Shown in pieces: positions 1-6,282 of a stretch of 9,804 bases of DNA (the stretch's first letter is position 1; every line of letters begins with the position of its first letter). The position numbers and the translations under genes are program-made. The notes under the pieces were generated by a model, which was not told the origin of the DNA, made no database searches, and worked only from the letters and a program-made list of their open reading frames with translations. Source of the DNA: an uncultured Prevotella sp. (lineage in GTDB: Bacteria; Bacteroidota; Bacteroidia; Bacteroidales; Bacteroidaceae); contig URFI01000074.1 in assembly GCA_900547085.1 (NCBI GenBank), positions 1 through 9,804 of the forward strand. The letters are read 5' to 3'.

Positions 1-2
1 TG

Positions 3-773
3 GGCATGGTGCGTTGCGTCTTTCCTGATGTTGCGGGCAATAGGACTGCAAAGGATATCTCTTCCCCGAGTAATCATTTAGATTCGCTGACGCTGAAAGA
101 CAAGTTTCATGAAAATCATGCTGTTAAATCTGTAGCTGCGAACAACCCTGAAGCTCGTCCGAGTATGCGCTCAAAATTTTTCAATGCAGATGGATCACTT
201 GTTAAAAACCGAATTTATAGCGTCCAGAATTTTTCCAAATCGTTTCCTGATCAGAATGATGTTCAGCTCGTTGCCGCCAATAAGTTGGGGGTGAAGCCGG
301 TGCTTGATCGTGCCGAAGCTGAAAGTAGGAAGGCTGAGTTGGTATATATTGGTGCGAATCCTTATTTCTATGTTGATCGCTTAAAAAGCAGTATTCCTTA
401 TTTGGTGCCACAGGCTGCCGTCTTACTTCAAGATATTGGGCGCAACTTCTTCGACAGTTTGCAAGTGAAAGGAATTCCCCTTCATAAAATTATTGTCACT
501 AGTGTGATGCGAAGTCGTGAGGATATTGAGAGATTGAGAGGCCATAATGGCAATGCTAAGTCAAACAGTTGCCATCTCTATGGAACAACTTTCGACATTG
601 GTTATAATCGTTACATTACCGTACAAGATCCAAATGGACCTGCCCGCCGACAGGTTCGTAACGATAGCTTGAAGTGGGTGTTAAGTGAGGTGCTGAACGA
701 TTTGCGCAATCTTAACCGTTGCTATGTTAAATACGAAATACATCAAGGATGTTTTCACGTTACGACACGATAG
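3..773 (+). CDS. DUF5715-family protein with M15-like zinc peptidase signature (5' end outside window)
   Basis: The protein is probably an envelope or periplasmic enzyme of the Hedgehog/DD-peptidase (M15-like) fold, acting on peptidoglycan peptides; this role is inferred. Counting from the ATG at position 6 (255 residues), the motif S188-C-H190-L-Y-G193-T-T-F-D197 fits the SxHxxGxxxD zinc-site pattern of M15 peptidases. The C-terminal stretch with E244, H246 and H251 (an E...FHV ending) fits the usual catalytic acid and third zinc ligand. The region before the motif (about 162-180, TSVMRSREDIERLRGHN) resembles Bacteroidetes DUF5715 proteins. The frame is open to the left edge and no signal peptide follows the ATG at 6. 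The true start and a secretion signal probably lie upstream, so I treat the gene as 5'-partial. It ends in TAG one base before the stop codon of the convergent gene. The family call is fairly sure; the enzymatic activity is not shown. Confidence 0.8.
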   Translation, partial: GMVRCVFPDVAGNRTAKDISSPSNHLDSLTLKDKFHENHAVKSVAANNPEARPSMRSKFFNADGSLVKNRIYSVQNFSKSFPDQNDVQLVAANKLGVKPVLDRAEAESRKAELVYIGANPYFYVDRLKSSIPYLVPQAAVLLQDIGRNFFDSLQVKGIPLHKIIVTSVMRSREDIERLRGHNGNAKSNSCHLYGTTFDIGYNRYITVQDPNGPARRQVRNDSLKWVLSEVLNDLRNLNRCYVKYEIHQGCFHVTTR

Positions 774-774
774 G

Positions 775-1341
775 TTAGAAGTGGTACTCGTATTCAGGCA
801 AGGTGACGGTAGCTTGCCCCATCAAGTCGAAATGATGATCCCTGACCATCCATCTTTGTCGTGATTTCGGTGCTCTTGGATTTAAGCACCTGGAGGTTTT
901 GCGAAGAAGAAAACCTTCTGTTGTTCTATCAATTGTAAATCCTGAGGCTATTCGTGAGGATTTTCTGTTATAAGAGTTGATACGCCACAGTTCGAATCTG
1001 TCTTCCAGTACCCATCCAGATTTGTTCCCTTTGTCCAGGCAGATGAACATGTATTCACCGTCAGCACTGAGGTAGGAAGATAAAATTTTATCATATTTGT
1101 GTGGCGTAAAGTTGAGTTCTTCATTGATGTTGAGTACTACATCTAGACAAAAAAACTTGTTTTTGCGTATGTAATACAGACTATGACGCTTGTTATCCGT
1201 ATACTTCGCCACCACAGAGGCATCTTTTGATACATGTCTGGCCGCCTCGTTAACACGGTTTGCGATGGGCGTTTGAGCAGACAAAATCGTTGAAACGAAT
1301 ATGGATAAGAGTAATATTTTAAGTCTTCTTAATAGTATCAT
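775..1341 (-). CDS. Small secreted protein of unknown function
   Basis: I do not recognise the family. The product is 188 residues from the ATG at 1341. It opens with a clear Sec signal peptide: a basic start (MILLRRLK), a hydrophobic core (ILLLSIFVSTI), and a likely cut after LSA, before QTP. The mature part has alternating polar and hydrophobic residues, and segments such as LSADGEYMFICLD and FELWRINSYNRKSSRI look like antiparallel beta strands or beta-propeller blades, although the protein is too short for a full propeller. The C-terminus is basic, then aromatic (EYEYHF). An in-frame TTG at 1353 would add four residues, but it lies inside the -7 box of the promoter at 1351-1382, so I prefer the ATG. 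The gene is convergent with the DUF5715 gene, with one base between the stops. That it is a real secreted protein is likely; its role is unknown. Confidence 0.72.
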   Translation of the reverse strand: MILLRRLKILLLSIFVSTILSAQTPIANRVNEAARHVSKDASVVAKYTDNKRHSLYYIRKNKFFCLDVVLNINEELNFTPHKYDKILSSYLSADGEYMFICLDKGNKSGWVLEDRFELWRINSYNRKSSRIASGFTIDRTTEGFLLRKTSRCLNPRAPKSRQRWMVRDHHFDLMGQATVTLPEYEYHF

Positions 1342-1350
1342 AATCAATTG

Positions 1351-1382
1351 CAAAGGTAAATTAAGAATCTGATACTCCCAAA
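1351..1382 (-). promoter_or_regulatory. Bacteroidetes-type promoter for the small secreted protein
   Basis: On the minus strand a -33 TTTG (1379-1382) is followed after exactly 20 bases by TACCTTTG (1351-1358), a perfect match to the Bacteroidetes sigma-ABfr consensus TTTG-N19-21-TAnnTTTG. Transcription should start near 1345, only a few bases before the ATG at 1341, which would give a nearly leaderless mRNA. The match is seen directly; the start point is inferred from the usual spacing. Confidence 0.7.
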
Positions 1383-1491
1383 TAATTGATTTATTTTTTG
1401 CGTAGCGTATTCTACATACTCGTAGGTAGCAGCTCTTGTTATTTGCGAGTTATACACTCAGAATAAATCCTAGTTTACCTTTACAATGAAC

Positions 1492-1525
1492 AACCGCCAG
1501 CTTTGCATATTCAAAACTGGCGGTT
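1492..1525 (-). terminator. Hairpin after the fumarase gene, probable operon terminator
   Basis: The arms AACCGCCAG and CTGGCGGTT are perfect complements. They extend inward by TTTG/CAAA across one position that is U-G in minus-strand RNA but a C-A mismatch in plus-strand RNA. The minus-strand RNA therefore forms a continuous 14-bp stem with a six-base loop, starting about 32 bases after the fumarase stop. The tail is only mildly U-rich (GTTGTTCATTG), so it is not a textbook intrinsic terminator; it could instead stabilise the 3' end. Confidence 0.5.
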
Positions 1526-1536
1526 ATGTCATAACC
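1522..1536. repeat. Short palindrome overlapping the fumarase 3' hairpin
   Basis: GGTTAT-GTC-ATAACC is a perfect inverted repeat with six-base arms and a three-base centre. Four of its bases (1522-1525) are also the base of the larger hairpin, so the two foldings exclude each other there. It could be a small operator or chance. Confidence 0.35.
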
Positions 1537-1557
1537 ATGAGAGGCTATTGCGGTTTG

Positions 1558-3207
1558 TTATTTTGTGCAATTAGGCGTCCAAGGTTTCAGTTGTTTGAAG
1601 AAATCATTCCCCTTGTCGTCTACTAAGATAAAAGCAGGGAAGTCGACAACGTCGATTTTCCAAATAGCTTCCATGCCGAGTTCGGGATATTCCACGCACT
1701 CAATGCTCTTAATAGAGTTCATCGACAGCACAGCAGCAGGACCGCCAATGCTACCCAAATAGAAACCTCCGTGCTTTTGACACGCATCGGTCACCACTTG
1801 TGTGCGGTTGCCTTTGGCAATCATCACCATCGAACCGCCATGATCTTGGAACTCGTCTACATAAGGGTCCATGCGGTTTGCGGTAGTAGGCCCCATACTG
1901 CCACAAGGCATTCCCTCTGGAGTCTTCGCAGGACCAGCATAGAGGATAGGGTGGTTCTTGAAGTATTCGGGCAACTCTTCGCCTGCATCGAGACGTGCTT
2001 TGAGCTTGGCATGTGCGATGTCGCGTGCCACGATGATAGTACCGTTGAGACTCACACGTGTAGATACGGGATATTGGGACAGCTCTTTGCAGATGTCTGC
2101 CATGGGTTGATCGAGGTTGATTTTCACTACATCGCCTTCACCAGCTTGACGTAATTCCTCTGGAATGAGTGAACCAGGATTTTCATCCAACTTCTCAATC
2201 CACAAGCCCTCTTTGTTAATCTTGGCTTTGATGTTGCGGTCTGCCGAACAACTGACGCCCATTCCGATGGGACACGATGCTCCATGGCGTGGCAAGCGTA
2301 CCACCCGAATGTCGTGAGCCATGTATTTACCACCAAATTGAGCACCCAGTCCAATCTTGTGTGCTTCGTCTAAAAGTTCCTTTTCCAGTGCTACATCGCG
2401 GAAAGCACGTCCTGTTTCATCTCCCGAGGTGGGCAGGTTGTCATAATAATGAGTAGACGCTAACTTCACGGTGAGCAGGTTTTTCTCTGCGGAAGTGCCG
2501 CCGATGACGAATGCAATGTGGTAAGGAGGACAAGCAGCTGTACCCAATGATTTCATTTTCTCTACCAAGAAAGGAACCAAGGTGCCAGGGTTTTGAATAA
2601 TGGCTTTGGTCATTTGGTACAGATAGGTCTTGTTGGCAGAGCCGCCTCCCTTGGTAACAAACAGGAATCGATATTCCATTCCTTCGGTTGACTCTAAGTC
2701 AATCTGTGCAGGAAGGTTGCATCTGGTGTTCACCTCGTCGTACATATTGAGGGGTGCATTCTGTGAGTAGCGCAGGTTGTCTTGTGTGTAGGTGTTGTAA
2801 ACGCCACGAGAGATGGCTTCTTCATCGCAAAAGCCCGTCCATACCTGTTGTCCCTTTTCACCGTGAACAATAGCCGTACCCGTGTCTTGGCAAAGTGGCA
2901 GTTTGCCTTTTGATGCAACTTCGGCATTGCGCAAGAAGGAGAGTGCCACATACTTGTCATTGTCTGACGCCTCAGGGTCGGTTAAAATCTTCGCTACTTG
3001 TTCGTTGTGAGCGCGGCGCAACATGAAACTCACATTGTGAAAGGCTTGTTGGGTGAGCATGGTGAGTGCTTCTGGAGTCACTTTCAGGACAGGTTTTCCC
3101 TCGAATTGACTAACCGATACACCGTCTTTTGTTAATAAATAATACTCAGTTTCGTCATTGCCCATTTGAAACATGGGCGCATACTTAAATTCAGGAGTTT
3201 GTGCCAT
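1558..3207 (-). CDS. fumB: Fumarate hydratase, class I (iron-sulfur, single-chain)
   Basis: This cytosolic enzyme interconverts fumarate and malate. In Bacteroidales it serves the reductive branch that makes succinate and propionate during fermentation. At 549 residues it has the full length of the two-domain class I fumarases (E. coli FumA/FumB, about 548). Three cysteines fit the 4Fe-4S ligands: C106 in PLCQDTG, C226 in AACPPYH and C320 in GMGVSC. Active-site positions known from the class are present: D108, R146, H308 (RHGAS), R395, T441, R445 and K465 (the last in IAKGNRTQ). The N-terminal domain runs to about 340; the C-terminal swivel domain includes GSMGPTTANRMD and GGFYLGSIGGPAA. The start ATG is preceded by an A-rich leader without Shine-Dalgarno, normal for this phylum. 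The gene lies 61 bases after the M16 gene and ends before a hairpin. The enzyme is oxygen-labile. The symbol could equally be fumA; the function is secure. Confidence 0.97.
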   Translation of the reverse strand: MAQTPEFKYAPMFQMGNDETEYYLLTKDGVSVSQFEGKPVLKVTPEALTMLTQQAFHNVSFMLRRAHNEQVAKILTDPEASDNDKYVALSFLRNAEVASKGKLPLCQDTGTAIVHGEKGQQVWTGFCDEEAISRGVYNTYTQDNLRYSQNAPLNMYDEVNTRCNLPAQIDLESTEGMEYRFLFVTKGGGSANKTYLYQMTKAIIQNPGTLVPFLVEKMKSLGTAACPPYHIAFVIGGTSAEKNLLTVKLASTHYYDNLPTSGDETGRAFRDVALEKELLDEAHKIGLGAQFGGKYMAHDIRVVRLPRHGASCPIGMGVSCSADRNIKAKINKEGLWIEKLDENPGSLIPEELRQAGEGDVVKINLDQPMADICKELSQYPVSTRVSLNGTIIVARDIAHAKLKARLDAGEELPEYFKNHPILYAGPAKTPEGMPCGSMGPTTANRMDPYVDEFQDHGGSMVMIAKGNRTQVVTDACQKHGGFYLGSIGGPAAVLSMNSIKSIECVEYPELGMEAIWKIDVVDFPAFILVDDKGNDFFKQLKPWTPNCTK

Positions 3208-3240
3208 AATGTTTTTATTGTTGTTATTGTCTTGTTATTC

Positions 3241-3272
3241 TAAACGTATTTTATTGTTATTTGTGCTGTCAA
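3241..3272 (-). promoter_or_regulatory. Possible internal promoter for fumarase
   Basis: On the minus strand, ATTG (TTG at 3270-3272) lies 21 bases before TACGTTTA (3241-3248), which matches TAnnTTTG except at the last base. It would give a leader of about 27 bases to the ATG at 3207 and overlaps the stop codon of the M16 gene. The match is imperfect, so this is a candidate only. Confidence 0.3.
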
Positions 3273-6175
3273 TATCCAAATATCTCTTCGGTAGAAAGAC
3301 GTTTGATGTTGCCTATTTTCTGCAGTGCTTCCATGTTTAAATTCTTCTCATCGCCCAGAATGACGTAACGATAGGGCTTGCGTGCCATATTGTTTTGCTC
3401 GAAGTTGACAATATCTTGCATGGTGATACTGGGCAAGGCTTGATAAATTCTTTCGTTTTCATCATAATCAATGCCTCTTTCTTTGGCATCCAAATACGCT
3501 TGTAGCACACCACTGCGTGTGACGCGAAGACTGGCCAGTTGCTTCGTCAAACCCTGTTTGGCAATGTCGAAGGCAGCTTTACTTTGTGGAATGGTGTCTA
3601 AGATGTTGTTGAACACCTTGATGCAATCCATCATTTTATCGTTTTGAGTGATGATATAAGTTTGTGCATACTCAGGATGACCTTTCAACGGACTGTTGTT
3701 GTAAAATGCTGATGCGCTATAAGCCAACCCTCTAGCTTCACGCAACTCTTGGAAAACAACGGTGTTCATACCACCGCCAAAGTATTCATTGAATAGAGTT
3801 CCTACTGCTACTTGCTTGGCATCAAAAGGTTTATTCTCGTTGTGATACATCACCATGTAAATGTTTTTAGCATTGTAGGGAGCAATGTACACTTCGTTTT
3901 GAGGTGTGGTTTGTTCTTGATATTCTTTGTTTTTCAATGCTGGCTTTCTGTTTTTGATAGGCTCATACAGCTTGTCAAGGCAGACAGAAAGCTGCTTTGT
4001 ACTCGTTGGACCGTAGTATAGCACAGATTGTTCGTATTGTTTGAGCGATTGAAACAAATCAACCAAATGCTGTGGCTGTAAGGCTTTCAACTCTTGTTCG
4101 CTTACAATATTGCGCACTTGATTATACGGTCCGTACATGGCATACCTTCTTAAAGCATTGAAATTTTTGCGTTGATCATTCTTGTCGTCTTGCCTTGCTT
4201 TCAATGTCAATGCAACATATTTTTCGTACGCTTTTGCATCGGGTTTCGCATCGGTCATCAGTTCGTTGAGCAGTTTTACCGCTTTGGGCATATTCTCATC
4301 CAATCCTGACAACAAAATGGCGATCTTGCGCGGATTGGCTATGATGTTGAAGCTGCAGGCCAGTTTGTAAAACTCGCGTTTGATGTCCTCTGCCGATTTC
4401 TTAGAGGTACCCAGGTAGTTGATGTAATCACACGCCACTGCATACTCTTTGTTAGCAGTTGTGCCGAAATCCCAATTGAAAACCAGGTTAAAAAGTCCAT
4501 CATCGCTGTTGTGTTTGTACACAATAGGTAGCTTCTTTTTAGCCTCAGTGAAGGTTAAGTCGCGCTTGAAATCAAGGAATTGCGGCTGTATGGGCGTAGC
4601 GTGTGCATTTTGTATGTCACGCAAAAATGCACTGCTCTCATTGCGGTTGCTGGGGATAGGGGTGATTTGCGGTTTGTCTATCTTCTTTTGCGTCGTGTCT
4701 TCGCCTTGCTTCTTGTACACACAAACAAAATTGTCTTTGAAGTGTTTGTTGGCAAAGGCCATGATGTCTTGTTTAGAAATCTTTGCCAATCTATCCAAAC
4801 GATTGACCACATCTTCCCATTTCTGATTGTTAATGAAGGCATCGGTCAGCATGGAAACCCGCGAACGGTTAGACTGTAGCGATTTGTAATAATCGCGTTT
4901 GGTGTTGTTGATGATTGACGAGAGCAAATCATCGGCAAATGCTCCCCGTTTTAGTTTGTCAACCTCAGCCAATAATAGCTGTTTGACATCTTCTAATGAT
5001 TGTCCCTCTTTGGGTAATCCCTCCATGCAGAAGGAAGAATAATCGGCCAGGGCATTAACGAACGAACCACTCTCTAAAACCTTCATGCTTTGATTGAGGT
5101 TCAAATCTAACAGCCCCGCATGCCCGTTGCTCAATATTTTATCCACCAAGGTGAGTGTGTCATTTTGCAGTGATGCGGCACCATCGAACTTCCAGGCCAG
5201 CAATACATTCTCGGCTTCCAATCCCACTACCGTGGTGTCTACACTGGCTTTCAGGTCGGGTTGCGGTGCGAAGGTAGGATAGGATAGTGTTGGGTTCTTC
5301 TTCCATGCTCCGAAATATTTGTCCAAGATGGCTATCACTTCATCTGGATTCATGTCGCCTGCCATGCAGATAGCCACATTGTTGGGCACATAGTAGCGTT
5401 TGAAATAGTTTTGAATGTTTACGATAGATGGATTTTTAAGATGAGCCTGTGTACCAATCGTGGTCTGTGTGCCATAGGGATGTGTAGGAAACAGTTTGGC
5501 ATTGAGTGCGTTCCACTGCTTTCTTCCGTCGTTCGAAAGCCCGATGTTGAATTCTTCGTACACAGCTTCCAATTCGGTATGAAAGCCTCTGATCACCATG
5601 TTTTGAAACCTGTCGGCTTGTATCTTGGCCCAATTATCTACTTCATTGGCCGGAATATTTTCTACATAACAGGTGATGTCGTTGCTCGTAAAGGCGTTAG
5701 AACCTTCAGAACCGATGGCCGCCATCAGCTTGTCATATTCATTGGGAATGTTGTATTTGGCAGCCAACTGTGATATACTGTCAATTTCATGGTATGCCTG
5801 TTTGCGTTCGGCTGCATCGGTCAGCAAGCGATATTTCTCATATCGCTGTGTGATGTCTTGCAGATAAGCAGCCTCTTTCTCTGCATTGGTAGTGCCATAC
5901 TGTTTGGTTCCCTTAAACATCAGGTGCTCTAAATAGTGAGCCAAACCTGTAGTTTCAGCCGGATCGTTCCTACTTCCTGTCTTAACGGCAATGTAAGTTT
6001 GAATACGCGGCTTCTCTTTGTTGACACTAAGGTAAACTTTCAGTCCGTTATCGAGGGTGTAAATGCGGGTTTTCATGGGGTCGCCAGCCACCGTTTTGTA
6101 GTTGTACGACTTGGCTGATGCGATGCTTGTGATGAGCAACAAAGCCAAACTGAGCGTGAATTTTGCTATTTTCAT
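3269..6175 (-). CDS. M16 family zinc metallopeptidase (insulinase/pitrilysin type), exported
   Basis: This is a periplasmic or envelope protease that closes like a clamshell around peptides. The 968-residue chain begins with a signal peptide (MKIAKFTLSLALLLITSIASA, cut near A21). The inverted zinc motif HxxEH is H80-Y-L-E83-H84, and the third ligand is probably E208 in ELEAVYEE, with E201 matching the conserved acidic residue seven positions earlier. The order is an active N-terminal M16 domain (about 35-240), a first M16_C domain (about 250-430), a linker rich in K/Q/T/P (about 488-515), an inactive second N-like domain (about 535-740) and a second M16_C domain (about 760-960) with FGGGMN and LREARGLAYS (R812, Y819), as expected for substrate binding. 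The gap between H84 and E208 is about 47 residues longer than in pitrilysin or insulin-degrading enzyme, owing to a charged helical insert at about 100-150. The start is the ATG directly after an octamer repeat array. Substrate unknown. Confidence 0.93.
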   Translation of the reverse strand: MKIAKFTLSLALLLITSIASAKSYNYKTVAGDPMKTRIYTLDNGLKVYLSVNKEKPRIQTYIAVKTGSRNDPAETTGLAHYLEHLMFKGTKQYGTTNAEKEAAYLQDITQRYEKYRLLTDAAERKQAYHEIDSISQLAAKYNIPNEYDKLMAAIGSEGSNAFTSNDITCYVENIPANEVDNWAKIQADRFQNMVIRGFHTELEAVYEEFNIGLSNDGRKQWNALNAKLFPTHPYGTQTTIGTQAHLKNPSIVNIQNYFKRYYVPNNVAICMAGDMNPDEVIAILDKYFGAWKKNPTLSYPTFAPQPDLKASVDTTVVGLEAENVLLAWKFDGAASLQNDTLTLVDKILSNGHAGLLDLNLNQSMKVLESGSFVNALADYSSFCMEGLPKEGQSLEDVKQLLLAEVDKLKRGAFADDLLSSIINNTKRDYYKSLQSNRSRVSMLTDAFINNQKWEDVVNRLDRLAKISKQDIMAFANKHFKDNFVCVYKKQGEDTTQKKIDKPQITPIPSNRNESSAFLRDIQNAHATPIQPQFLDFKRDLTFTEAKKKLPIVYKHNSDDGLFNLVFNWDFGTTANKEYAVACDYINYLGTSKKSAEDIKREFYKLACSFNIIANPRKIAILLSGLDENMPKAVKLLNELMTDAKPDAKAYEKYVALTLKARQDDKNDQRKNFNALRRYAMYGPYNQVRNIVSEQELKALQPQHLVDLFQSLKQYEQSVLYYGPTSTKQLSVCLDKLYEPIKNRKPALKNKEYQEQTTPQNEVYIAPYNAKNIYMVMYHNENKPFDAKQVAVGTLFNEYFGGGMNTVVFQELREARGLAYSASAFYNNSPLKGHPEYAQTYIITQNDKMMDCIKVFNNILDTIPQSKAAFDIAKQGLTKQLASLRVTRSGVLQAYLDAKERGIDYDENERIYQALPSITMQDIVNFEQNNMARKPYRYVILGDEKNLNMEALQKIGNIKRLSTEEIFGY

Positions 6176-6177
6176 TG

Positions 6178-6263
6178 GGTGAGTTATTGAGTTTTTAAGT
6201 TCTTGAGTTATTGAGTTGAATTTATTGAGTTGTTGAGTTTTTAAGTTTGTGAGTGGTTGAGTT
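6178..6263 (-). repeat. AACTCAAN octamer tandem array before the M16 start codon
   Basis: Read on the minus strand, this stretch divides into ten imperfect octamers of consensus AACTCAAN (variants include AACTTAAA and CACTCACA) with one shortened unit, AAATTC, in the middle. A further related unit (AAGTTAAA-like) precedes it. The array fills 86 of the 107 bases between the DUF4954 stop and the M16 ATG and ends two bases before that ATG, so it covers the ribosome-binding region. It should be unstructured as RNA because it contains almost no G. Confidence 0.85.
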
Positions 6264-6282
6264 TTTAACTTTTTAGTGATAC

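Larger units (their letters stand above)
1383..1557. other. Intergenic region between the secreted-protein promoter and fumarase
   Basis: These roughly 175 bases hold no credible reading frame. The right half carries a strong hairpin (1492-1525) and an overlapping small palindrome (1522-1536) just after the fumarase stop. The left half is AT-rich and shows nothing else I can name. Confidence 0.6.

Noticed and set aside
797..818. GGCAAG / CTTGCC inverted repeat just past the DUF5715 stop, as a possible terminator for that gene.
   Set aside because: Six-base arms with a ten-base loop, no T-run, and it lies within the coding sequence of the convergent gene, so it is too weak to call.
4449..4879. 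Long plus-strand frames opposite the M16 gene (and similar ones opposite fumarase, DUF4954 and hflX).
   Set aside because: They lie entirely antisense to strongly supported genes, have no family resemblance, and overlap one another in different frames.
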